Shown here in pieces: positions 52,425 through 63,941 of a stretch of DNA of 64,000 nucleotides. Within the stretch, counting starts at the first letter, position 1. Each line of letters opens with the position of its first letter. The position numbers were made by a program, and so were the translations under genes. The DNA comes from Acanthopleura granulata. Lineage: Eukaryota > Mollusca > Polyplacophora > Chitonida > Chitonidae. The stretch covers positions 21,039,703-21,103,702 of the forward strand of contig JABBOT010000007.1 of the NCBI GenBank assembly GCA_016165875.1, in the 5' to 3' direction. The notes under the pieces are model-generated. The model was not told where the DNA came from. It worked only from the letters and a program-made list of their open reading frames with translations, and did not search any database.

Positions 52425-55400
52425 ATGGCCCCTAAGAGCCATTCAATATGTGGACGCGAGGAGGATAAATTAGCCCACACGCATACAGGGGCAGAGGATA
52501 AACTGTACGGAACAGTTACTTTCGGGAACGGTAAGCAGTAAAAACAGTTGTCCTGTAAGGACACCTGAACCTTCATGGTAAGAGCAATCTGTTTCTACCG
52601 TGCGACGTAAATGTATCTGCCCGAAATTTTAAAAACTAATAGAGAAGTGTGGCTTGGTGCAAAATCCTTGTCAATGCATCAAATATTACGGCGCCGTGTG
52701 AACAACATATAAATGTATTAAGCCGGTGTGAGATAACATTTTACTCAATTGTTCAACTAGTAGAATTATATTCCACAAACGCTAGAGCTGTTTTCAGAAA
52801 TAAAAATTTATTTATTTGGTTGTTTTCTGTCATATTCTCTATTTTGTAACTTTGGAAATAACAAAATACTCCCGGTAATACTGAATGAAGCAGGGAATTG
52901 TTGTTAATATTTATGGAAATCGGTGTGATATTTACTCCACCCACACTTCGAATTCGGAAATTGCATTATGATTTTGAAATTTCTTAATTGTTTCTAGCTT
53001 TGTTACCCACTATTTATGAGAGGAATTTACGCGTTGGGTTCGCGAAGTTCAAATTTTCCTTTGTCTTCGGCATACTTGCTCCTCGACACACATCAAACAT
53101 ATACACAAATGGCTCTACTTGTACTGCGAAGTTTCTCGCCTATAATGCACACTGATTTGCTTAAAACACTCTTTGAAGAACTGCATGCGTGTTCATGTTG
53201 ATACCATGGGGGGCGGAGGTGATTAATTTTATTTATTTATTTGATTGATGTTTTACGCCGTACTTAAGAATATTTCACTTTAACACTATGGTGGGAGGAA
53301 ACCTTCCCACGTAGGGCGGGAGAGGAAGCCAGTATGAGCTGGACTTGAACTCAAAGTGGCCGCTTCTGTGTCATTACGCTGTGCTTGCGCCCTAGCCATT
53401 GGAGAGCTTTGTGATTGGACAGTTTTGTCGCTAAGTGGAAAGGTCCTTTGGTATCATGTGACTTCACAAAACTGTTGGGAAACCTTTGCTGGCATCAATT
53501 CACTGATCACTCGCCTCCCTGTGGTACAAGGGTACAACTGATACTATTTCCTCCAGGATGTGTTCCAGTTCGCAAACTCTCAGCTCCTCAACTTTTTCAA
53601 TTGTTTGTCTACTCTAAATAACTTTTTGGGAAGCTTTTCTTCAGACGCCCATGTTATAGTATGTGCAATCATACAGTGTTGTACCTCTTTAATGTTAAAA
53701 CTGTTCGAACTCAAAGCTACTCCTTAGAAACGTCTAAACATCCTTGTTTTTTCCCAAGACATATTTACAAATATAAACACGGCTAAGCGGAGAATAGATG
53801 GGGTACACACGCCATCTCGGCCCGGTACACACGCTCGACCCGAAAGGCGACCAATAGAGATCTCTCGTTTGGGTGAACAAGATAACGTCAACATAAAATA
53901 TTTTGTTCTCGATGTCAGCTCTACCCACAAACATCTTCCGTGGGATATTTCACTATTATCTAACAAGGGTACGGCCGATGCTGTAGTTAAACTTTTAAGG
54001 CAGACTGTTTTATACAAGGTCATTGTATAAGAACGATATATAATGTGATATTTCACTGTGAGCGTTTATTTCTTTACTGTTTATTTTAGCTAGTTTGGGA
54101 AGAGCATGCTTTCTGTTTGATCTGGATTTTTTACTTAATCGTTATCATGTGGAAGGTCATCTGTTTTCTGGTACATGCAGATCCTCCCCACGACGTGGCT
54201 GGAACTCTGCCAGCGTGGCATTAACCATTACATATTCATTCAACCATTCATCCCATCTCATTTACATTACAAAGCTGACACCTGCCCAAGGTGCTGAGTA
54301 CTCGGGCACTTCCAGTTTCTATTCGAAATTGGTGAGACAGCACTCATAATCGGTTCATTGCTTCTACGTATTTAGCATTAATTGCGTTATCTGAATTATC
54401 TTTCAAAGCCAGTATAATAGCTTACGTCTCCGACAAAACAACTATCGGGTGACGACAGTTGCAAAAATAATGTTCTAAAAATATCAAATGCGCAATCGTT
54501 CAAAAAATAGTGCTCCTAGCACGGTTAGTGGCGAGCCAAACCTCTCCAGGGTGGTTGCGTCCCGATTTGTGCAATTTACACCTTCATTTGCTGACATTTG
54601 TTCATTCGTTTCACAAATATGAGCTATTTCAATAAACCTTTCAGCAATTAGCGGTGCCATGAGTATTAATCATACCCTTGCAGGAAACAAATTTGGGCCG
54701 AGCAAAAATTTCATGAATCATGTGTGAACACGTTTTAGGCGTCGGAGTTGGTGGAAAGTCTGCTTCGCGTACGAAAATATGTATAAATATTTAAAAATGT
54801 GTCAAACAGTTCTGAAAGGGTGCTCACTTATTAATTTCACCTTTGAAATTACAAATTAAGATTTTCGCCTAATAAAACACTTCTCTTGCACAATTCAATA
54901 TGCTTCGGGTAATAAACACTATTGAACATCTTGTAACAAAACACCATCATGAAAACGTATGTGTGTCTTTCATCTCCGTGTCGAAACATTACATATCCCG
55001 ATTACTCACATTAAACGAATAGAGAAAAAAACGTATTTGTTATGTTTAAAATCGATCGTTCTCTTTCCTACTGGTCGACAAGTGGGTCTTCGTCTGAGTT
55101 GGAGCAAAATGTAAAAAAAATAAGTACAGCATAAGTAGAAAACTCACAATCAGTTAAAAAAAGGAACAAAAACCAAGCTGATATTTTCGAGAGCGCTGTT
55201 TATTCAAGGTGATGATTTAGTTTTGGCCACTCACAATGCCTCACTTTTAACTACTCGGAATAACTCTCCTGTTTTGAGCACCTGATCTTGACTAGTTGAA
55301 TTTACATCGAACATAAGAGAGCTCAGGCCGACAGGCTATAACCCGCTGAAACTATGGCTGCTCCAACCACTTACAGTGTTTATCTCGCTTTCGATATTCT

Positions 55401-58400
55401 TTTATTACCCAATGTAAATATCGCCCTAGTTGTGACAAAGAATATTTTCAATTCAGTAACAGTTCACGGTAACTTTCTTTACCGTTTAACAGGGAAACAT
55501 GAATACGGCAGCCTGGGTTTGGGCAGATTTTGTTGGAGTCGATTGTATTTTAGCTGGTGTTTAATCATAGCAGAGCTTACTGTCTCAGCAGCTTTGTCTT
55601 TCTTTTTGGTCAGTTCACAAACGTACTTACAATTTTCTATTTCACCAGATGAAGAATCAAATATCCCCCCGGGATGCACAAGGTCACACTGCACGAATGG
55701 ATTTTCAAAGGAGTTGGTGGAAGTAATGTCATTGTCATGGCCGGCTGTAAGTATAAAAAAACAGTTTTATAAATTTTGAATACACGTCTTTATGCCTTTT
55801 TCAGCCACTTAAATCAGCACATGAACTCTGAACAAAAGCATCGCACGTTGTTTCGTTGTAACAGATCCTGGTATTTCAGCTCTACAGAAATAATAAATTC
55901 AAACTTTTCACATTATAAGGTGTACGTGTTTTTCTGTACTGCAAATGCTGACCTGTTGTTTTTCTACCGCTAAGAATATAAGCATACATTCTGATAACAT
56001 ACATGTACATCTGGTGAAGAGTGCTAGAGAGCACTGTGGTTCAAAAACTTCGTGACAAATATTTAGCCCTAGTAACTGAAAACTCCTGAAAATAAAATTC
56101 TGTGCAGTAATGTTTAACTGGCAATACCTGATGACGTTTTTACCTGACGTCAAGTAAGACAGTTACCTTGGAATGCCATCAAGAACGTTTGAAAGTTTGT
56201 GGTAATACGACAGCAAATGGGTGATGCCAGGCGCAAGTGTTAAGCATAAACAACTTTCGTATCGGGATAATTATCCTCTCAAACTTTCACTGGCAATTTT
56301 AATACAAATATTTTGGAGGGAAATTCTGGAAAAGAACTCAGATTATCATGGTCATTATCATTTAGCCTTGGCTTTAAGACAAAAACGTTCCCTTGACGGC
56401 GACTAAATGAATAAGATAGTATAGGATACTCGTGCAGTTTGGGGTTGTTTTTCAGGTACTGAGTTCGTGTTTCACCTTTTCCCTGGGCCCGATATCCCTC
56501 ATGTTTTGTGGCCACCTGGGGCAGGACGAGCTCGCCGCCGCTTCACTTGCCGACTCGGTTGGTATTTTAATACATACCATCCTGTCTCAGACAATGTGGG
56601 ATCAAATCTGGTGTTTCGAAATTTTATTTTGGCGTTGGCCATATTTCCATATTACATGTATTACAAGATCAAACTGTATATGTTTAGGCCTAATTCCTTA
56701 ACGCCAAGAGCGCATGTGTAATAACACAGTCACAAGGCAATAGTTAGCTGTGAAAGGCAGGTTTGCTCGCCATGTTGATGAAAAGATAAGATATCTTGAG
56801 CAAATAATAGACTGGAATAAATAATACACAACAACTCCATCGGCAACATATTATCACCAATGTCCGACGGACAGTGGAATCGCTTTCCGCATAGGATGTA
56901 CGAAGATGCAGTGAACAGTGATGGTATAGATACTCAGATATGCGATAAACAGAAACACTAGGAAAAATTACTGGAGCGCGTCTTAATTTAAGTTTATGCT
57001 GTAAACAAACTGCTTGCCACATATATCACACAGCAGTGCATATTTTTTGTAGTACTGTTGTACAACATTGACATGCACTAGTAAATGTAGGAATAATATT
57101 CATAACTTTGAAACCCGGGGCAGCACAAATACGCGATATCAAAGCAGTAAAAAAAATATTTCAAAATCTTTGTTTTAGAATGCTCAAGGTTTGTTGCATT
57201 AACAGCTGCGTGTATTTTTAATATACTTTTACAACTAATATAGCAACAACACCCCAACATCCAACTTATCGTATAGCTGGAGCTCGCACCACACGTGCAT
57301 TTAGTAGGTCATGTTCAGGTGAGACATTAGTCAATAAAGTGTTATTCTTTGGCGTGGTAATTAATGCAACTAACGCTTTTTCTTGTAGATACTGACGATT
57401 TCGGGATTGCTATTTTGTGCCGGGCTAACTTCAGCCTGTGACACGCTGTTCTCGCAGGTAAAATGTCCCATAAAATGTCCTACTAACGTCTTGTTGCCAA
57501 TACAGGCATACCATATATCCGACATCTAGTACAGATCAACGGCGGTCATTAAAACAGATTGCAAGTGAAAACAGCGAATTCTTTCAAAACAGTAGTAAGT
57601 GGTGTGTAAAACATCTTCATGAGAGAACGAGATTCCGCTTATGATCAGCTCATGTGAACCGTATCTAAGCTTTCAATGCTGCACTTTATCGACTAATTTT
57701 CCACTGTCTACATATGACAATTCTCTAATGCAATATACTGTTGCTCTAGGTATCTAGGGCCAATTTCACAAAGCGATTTTGAGCTTTAGCCTGAAATTGT
57801 AACCCAAATTAAACTGTGAAATACATACATCAAATTTTGACAGCTGGTTTTTTGGCGGTATAGGGCGATTTCAGCCAAATTGGAACATCCAGCTTCAACT
57901 ATTTTGTTTTCTAAGAATGATTAAGCCCAAAATCGCTTTGTGAAACAGGCCCCTAATGTGTGACATCCAGCAACCTTGTACAGGCTAATGAAAATTTTCT
58001 CAGACCTTGACTCGCAGTGTATTTTTGACAACCTACATGTATATGTATGAGACAGCTGTCATGCAAATCATGTGACAGACACTTGCCAACACATGTACAT
58101 GTACGTGACCGGTCGGGTGCCGGTTTTCCAAAAGCCTAGTATCAGAGGCATACTGTTCTAAAGAAGTGATGGCCACACACATGCACATTATTCCATACAA
58201 ATGACATACAGAACTCATGGTGATTATAAATTACTCGATGAAAGCACTTGATACATATAAATAGAGTGGTAATTTGGAGACACAGTATTCCCCAAGTATG
58301 ATTTTGTTCCATCATTTTTTTTTGCATAATCCTCCACCCCACCTTTCTTAAAGAGCGGCTTTTCATATATCCTTTATATGTATATTTCGTTCCGCTTTCT

Positions 58401-61400
58401 CAAGAAATTCAAGCCTTCGGTCTAGTTACCCTGTTATCATGTAAATGAGCCTGGAAGTTGAAACTGATCGTGTTACCTTGCTCCCAGGATTACTTAGTCT
58501 TCTTGAACTCATTTCACTCGGAACGGAAACTGACGATGCATCAAAGGCTAACGTGGCATTACGTTTACATAGAATATTAATACGCTTCGATGATTTCAGA
58601 TCAAAAGAGAAGAGTCACGCCTAGAGCCTCGATTGTTCTTAAGTCCCGTTCTCAGCAACACAGATCTGCTATATTTACATCCTAAAAAATCAGAAAAGAG
58701 TTGTTAATAAGCATCCTTTTCAACCGAATAGAAAAAATAAATGAAAACCAAGAGAAGCGGCTGATGTTTCAAAAGGACATATATGTATATATGTATAGAG
58801 AGAGAGATTTGTGCGTAGGTTGTCTTGGTTGAATGATACTTTCTATCGGTGAAATAAATAACTACTGATTAATTTAAAACAGATACCACGTCTTACCGTA
58901 TGCGATGTAAAAATAAACATTCAGAAGCCGGCAAAACTTAAAATGACACCTCTGATGCCATCATTATGTTTTCCTGCTAAGAACTTAACTCAACGGCAAA
59001 AAATCTCAAAAAAGGCCCATCAGGCTGGATGAATCAATCGCAACTGAAGAAAAGGTGAAACTCCAAATACAACGTTTTAAAATGTTCCTCTATATTCCAA
59101 ATTCATTGCCCTGAATGCCAGGGTGACATTTTTGTCAACATCTTCACTCTTACGCCATTTTCCTATTTAGCAGAAGAAATGTGTACGAAATTGTGGGTAT
59201 TCGCAGTACATCCCACGGACGTGTGATGCTATTGTGTTCAGATACATTTGGAGACTGTATGATCTGCACATTCTTTAAAACCATACGGAATAGACCAAGT
59301 AAATTGACACTCTGAGTTTAAGCTGTTATTACATGTGTATTTGGTTCTATACTCAAATAATAAAACTAGTGCCAACATTCCTGATAATATTACATGTAGT
59401 TCGAACCAGCAGGCTAACTTCCATGGCAGTAAACATGCTGGAAGGGGCTAAGGAATTATGTAATAAGTTTTCAGAAGTGCTAACTTAAGTTTACATATGT
59501 TAACGTTTTCAATAACGTTTCAACATATAAACTATACGTCGAACTTCGATAAAAAAATGATTTCTTCTTTCAAGTGAGTATATGCCCTTGTGTGAAGTAT
59601 TTTGTAGTCCAGTCTTCTGTAGAATCGTTTATTTTACAGGCATACGGTGGCAAAAGGCTTGAATCCATAGGTGTAAACCTTCAAAAAAGTAAGTAGTATT
59701 TCAGTGAGACACACCTATTTTTAGGATAAAACTCATCAATACCAATGGAAACGCTAAGTATATTGATCAAAGTTTAGTTTCTGTAGACAATCATTTGAAG
59801 TAAATGTGGACTGAAAAATTAAAAACAGTGAACAGAGTGAGCCGTGTTTTTGGAAAGAATAAAAGCAAGCTGATTAATTTCTTTCTTGCGGATATTTTAG
59901 TCATGTGAGAGAGCTCAAATTAAGCAGATGGAGGGGACGGGGGTAGGTATTGTACCTTGTCAGAGACATGTACTTACCCGTAGTCTCGATCTAATGCTAC
60001 ATGTGGGCTACAACCAAGCTCAACAGTTGTTGTTAGATACAGATCATCACACGACGTGGCGACCATGTCCGACCATGTTTCCTGAAAAAAATTAGATCTC
60101 CTAGAAACTAGATTGGAATTTATATACTATATAAAATAATGACCAGTGTTCTATGTCGCAAAAAGGATATCAACAAATTCATCCTAGTCACCCGTATGAA
60201 TTTGACGCTTGTATGCTGCAATTGTGCACAAGTTTAAATATAGCCAGATTTTGGTATTGCCAACCCTTTAAAACTGAAATAGTCAAGAATATTTCACATT
60301 CTTGTACGACGGCGACTAGTATTATGGTGGAAGGAAACTGGGGAGAGCAGGTTGTTGGCACACCTTCCCACTTACGACCGGGGAGAAAGCAAGTCTGAGT
60401 TAGATTTGAACTCAGAGCCACCGCATTGCTGAAGTGCTCCTTAGCCATTCCGCTGCGTTAGCCAGCTTACCCCTTCGTCCACAGAGGCCCTCACGCCTTT
60501 ACGGAACCTTTTAATACGGAAAGTAAATCCGTTATGTTGTAAATATGGAGTTGAAATGGAATGCATCACCCAGCTCATTTTATATACTGAAGGGCTGACT
60601 CTGTCGATACGTAGTGTATTTTAGTCTACACATACTCTCTATAAAGGGTTGACTACAAACGGATGTAATTTCGTCACAAACGATCGACAAGCTCTTGGTA
60701 ACGTCACGTTCATCTCTTTAGGTGTGCTGATTGTGTCCCTTGCCTGTGTACTTTGTTGGAGCCTCCATTTGAATGCTGAGTCTCTTTTCCTTTTACTGGG
60801 ACAAGATCCAGGCGTTAGTAGGTACTACATATCTCCCTGGCCGTGAATCTACAGTCAAAGATCACTATATGCAGCCACTCTTGAAGACACTCACACAAAC
60901 AATTAGCTACACCCTCACATTTTGAGGTGTGCATGTTGGTAAGATAATATCTTCAATGCATGTGGATATACACAATAGCAGATAACAGTCTCACCATTCC
61001 TACCCATGCACTCGCGAGTATGTAACTGTTTTATTGTGGTTTTCTTTTTATATCAAGATCGTCGTTCACAAAGCCTGTCGTCATGTAGTTGTCTTAAGTT
61101 TAACATCACTCCAACTAAGATTATAACAAATTCTGAATACCGTTATTCATATTTTGTTTCAGGTTAGCAGCAAGTTACATTTTGTGCTTTATGCCCGGTT
61201 TAATAGTAGGTGTTTCCGTCTTTTCTTATCAATAAAATAAGGGTAAACTTTGAGGAGAGTTAAATCCTTTGTGAAAATGAGATGACATACAGTAAACAAT
61301 AATTTACAAGATTGGTGGTCTTCTGGTGATAAATGATAGAATATAAACTTGTTTCATTTATGGTGATTCTGATTTACTCGTGCATTCAAGAACCTTGGAA

Positions 61401-63941
61401 TAATCGGTGACGAGTGGTATTGAATGAGCTCTTTATGTGCCTTCTCTTTTCAACCGCAGTTTAATTTCCTGTATCAAGTGGCTTTGAAATTTTTACAGAA
61501 TCAAGTGAGTAGAAAAGAATTTATTCTGCCTATATATACATACAGACACTAAATCATATGAGTACCAAGACGACGTTCCACACACCAACCCTGTGTTATT
61601 TGCACCTAACATAGCTACGGACACATATGAAATTCCATGTGTTGTTGCTAGGGTAGGTGGATAAAATTATGATATATATTTGTGAAATTGAGCCTTAGAC
61701 AAAGTATGTAGAACAATGTTTATCATGTTTAAATAGGTTTTAGTTAACAGTCAAACTCAATATCCCTGAAACTAAATTATCTGGTTGTAAATCTAATATT
61801 CAACTTAAGTAGAATGAAATTAACAAAGAAATGGTAATGTTCCTGGAGAATTATCAACAAGGCAAGTGTTATTGCCACAGCTCTGCTATGCACCACACGC
61901 ATGCAGTGCATGCAGTTCTTTGAAGCAGCGGGGATAGTTGCTGTCCTAAAATATAACAAGCTTTGTCCCTGCAGAATCTGTTGCTCGTCACGGCATTTTT
62001 GGGCTTAGCCGGGAATATCTTCAATGCTGGGGTTCAGTATATTCTACTATATGCCTGTAACCAAGGATTAAAGTAAGTGATCTTGCCTTTATATTCTATT
62101 ATATGCCTGTAACTAAGGATTAAAGTAAGTGATCTTGCCTTTTAACAGCTATTCGTCACCTGACACAAGGGTACAATCACAATTTCGGGTATAAAATTTT
62201 CCAAATTTCCCTCAGTTATCCATTATTTGCTGAGCCTTGGTAAGCAACGATCGACATGAGACTGTTTGCCTTCCATCAACATAGCGAATGTTACACATGG
62301 GAGATGTAAAGTTGTTATCGGCAATATAGTTTATGTATGTTGCCACGGATATCGCACCTCCATGTTTAGTGTCAGAAAACATGGCGATAAACATTATGAA
62401 CATGATCTATATCGCCCATCATACAATCTTTAAATTTTGCTGCATTCAGTGGAGGAAACAAAGATGTATATATAGGTCTCATGTTTTCTTCATTTTTATG
62501 CTTTCTTTCCCACAAAGTGAAATGAGTTTTAAGTAATTCTGACATTTTGATGAAATATGTTGTTTAATGTTAGTCTTGACATAGTCTTAATGTTCAAAGT
62601 TAGTCTTAAATTATCTTATCCCCAAAGTGAGATTGGAATTTTAATTGTAACTATGTAGTCTTTGCCAAGATGGCATGCACATTTTCCTTTGCACACATGT
62701 ATGTATGTACAGATCCTATCCTAACAATATATTGTCCAACTGCAATATATTGACCTAATGCTTACATCGTTCTCAGATGTAGCTCAAACTGACATTTGTC
62801 TTGATAAACAGAGGTTCGGCCTTAGGACAAGCTCTGGCCTGGTTCGTCATGTGCCTGGCGTCGTGGGCGTACGTCATGTTTAGTGTCAAGCTGGATTCCT
62901 CCCGAACAGGTAAGTACACCCACAATGTACACACACGGTGTTTTGGTTGATTCCCAGCCTTGGACACTGAATTCCCGAGATTTAATTCCAGAGAAAAACA
63001 ATATATATTGTGTTTTGTGTCTGTTTCACTATTGCTCCGAACCTTGGAAGGGAGCCACCGAGTTTTCATTCTACAGATAAACAATATGCCTCGTGGTTAT
63101 TGTTTATTTCACTGCTGCTCACCAACCTTGGACAGGGAATCTTCGAGATTTCATTCCAGAAATAAACATTATGCATCGTGGTTATTGCTTATTTCACTGT
63201 TGCTCACCAACGCTGGACAGAAAATCTCCTAGATTTCATTCCAGAGATAAACAATATACAATATGGTTATTGTTTATTTCACTGCTGCTCACCAACCGTG
63301 GACAAGGAATCTTCGAGATTTCATTTCAGAGAGATACAACATCTATCGACACTTATTGCATCACTTGAGCATATTACCACCATTTCAAAGACGCTTATCA
63401 TCGACTTCATCCTCCACCATCATCGAAATCGTTATTTAGAGCATTCTTTGATTAGTATAATTAGAGGATATACTGTTGCAAGACTGGTTTTATTTTAAAT
63501 CTCATTGCTTCATTGGTTTATCATGGATATGCACTTTCTAGGCTGTAGTATCATTGATTGCGTTATTTTAAAATCGGTAATGCTTGAAAGTGATATTTGA
63601 AAATTCCAAGGCAAATTTCAAATGGTATTTGCAACATGTATATGCTGACAAACAACACCAACACTCTCCATCTGGAAATATATGTTTTTTTCCGACACGT
63701 GAAGTGATTTTTATCTCGTTCTTGAGTTTAATAGCGGCAATAGTGGCTGACGTCTTTCACGCTCCTAATTTCTATCGCCGAGTTGAATTTAACTTTACAT
63801 GTTATGTGTAAATATTTTCTTGATCAGGCTGGTCTTGGTTGGTGCTGGAAGACTGGGGACAGTTCTTAAAGCTCGGGGTGGCAGGCTACGCTGTGTTACT
63901 GACGGATTGGTGTGCATTTGACATGGCTATACTTATTGCTG
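52425..63941 (+). CDS. MATE-family multidrug/organic cation extrusion transporter (SLC47-like), 5' part
   Basis: Eleven phase-compatible exons: 52425-52530, 55649-55746, 56456-56557, 57389-57457, 59640-59688, 60722-60821, 61163-61205, 61460-61504, 61975-62072, 62812-62909, 63828-63941 (922 nt, about 307 residues; the gene continues beyond the edge). MATE proteins are plasma- or vesicle-membrane H+ (or Na+)/drug antiporters of about 12-13 TM helices and 500-600 residues; this is roughly TM1-TM7. Family signatures in order are FCGHLGQDELAAASLA, GLTSACDTLFSQ then AYGGKRLESIGVNLQK, LLLGQDPGVSR, FLYQVALKFLQNQ, GLAGNIFNAGVQYILL, GSALGQALAWFVM and DWGQFLKLGV. Alignment by eye to human MATE1 is almost gap-free and fixes several donors. 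The N-terminus (MAPKSHSICGREEDKLAHTH) is hydrophilic and cytosolic. The donor after exon 56456-56557 is weak (TCG|GTTGGT). Two acidic TM7 positions are Asp here (TDWCAFD) where mammalian proteins have Glu. Confidence 0.9.
53225..53400 (-). mobile_element. SINE, reverse, in MATE intron
   Basis: TTTATTTATTTATTTGATTG, TTTTACGCCGTACTTAAGAA, TATGGTGGGAGGAAACC and GACTTGAACTCAAAGTGGCC follow the order of the reverse SINE. An internal part of the core is missing. Confidence 0.8.
53728..54030 (+). other. Uninterrupted 100-codon frame without Met start, origin unknown
   Basis: Between a TAG at 53725 and a TAA at 54028 the plus strand stays open. It reads RRIDGVHTPSRPGTHARPER, RPIEISRLGEQDNVNIKYFV, LDVSSTHKHLPWDISLLSNK and GTADAVVKLLRQTVLYKVIV. 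Composition is protein-like and GC content is raised over the middle. It lies in the intron between MATE coding exons 1 and 2 and is in no way MATE-like. It may be a retroelement gag, a captured gene fragment or chance. Two minus-strand frames in the same place are also open, which weakens the case. Confidence 0.25.
54185..54255 (+). mobile_element. Short LINE 3'-end fragment
   Basis: CCACGACGTGGCTGGAACTC, TGCCAGCGTGGCATTAACCA and a CATTCAACCATTCATC end match the hairpin-plus-tail block of the LINE family, with divergence. Confidence 0.7.
57755..57955. mobile_element. 201-bp MITE in MATE intron
   Basis: The left end is TAGGGCCAATTTCACAAAGC with GATTTTGAGC. The reverse complement of the right end is TAGGGGCCTGTTTCACAAAG with CGATTTTGGGC. 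Terminal inverted repeats are about 30 bp, flanked by TA (probable target duplication). There is no coding capacity. Confidence 0.85.
57956..59639. other. MATE intron, no further recognised features
   Basis: AT-rich sequence; short simple repeats only (for example GAGAGAGAGA near 58798). Confidence 0.4.
60285..60490 (-). mobile_element. SINE, reverse, in MATE intron
   Basis: AAGAATATTTCACATTCTTG, ACGACGGCGACTAGTATTAT, GGTGGAAGGAAACTGGGGAG, then the diverged head region and CCACAGAGGCCC. It matches the 28795 copy in order. The tail is missing. Confidence 0.8.
62038..62141. repeat. 52-bp tandem duplication covering an exon 3' end and its splice donor
   Basis: The segment from TATATTCTACTATATGCCTG to GTAAGTGATCTTGCCTT is duplicated at 62090-62141 with two C-to-T differences. 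The first copy holds the last 35 nt of MATE coding exon 61975-62072 and the GTAAGT donor; the second repeats both within the intron. Confidence 0.95.
62921..63345. repeat. 85-bp tandem array, about five copies, in MATE intron
   Basis: Copies start near 62921, 63006, 63091, 63176 and 63261, each with TTATTTCACTGCTGCTCACC, CTTGGACAGG, CGAGATTTCATTCCAGA and ATAAACAATAT. The last three are best preserved. Because 85 is not a multiple of three, the repeat is read in successive frames, which explains the overlapping open frames here. Confidence 0.92.
63346..63827. other. Rest of MATE intron, no recognised feature
   Basis: No motif, repeat or exon was recognised before the TCTTGATCAG acceptor at 63827. 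Confidence 0.4.

Noticed and set aside
54540..55200. Possible extra MATE exon
   Set aside because: All frames contain stops, and the flanking exons already join in phase.
55354..55648. Upstream part of the 141-codon frame as a MATE N-terminus with its own Met
   Set aside because: The real exon starts at 55649 after TTCACCAG, and phase matching to 52530 is exact. The upstream frame is not MATE-like.
63091..63345. CRISPR-like or protein repeat array
   Set aside because: Units are directly adjacent 85-bp tandem repeats with no spacers, in an intron; the ORFs rotate frame with each unit.
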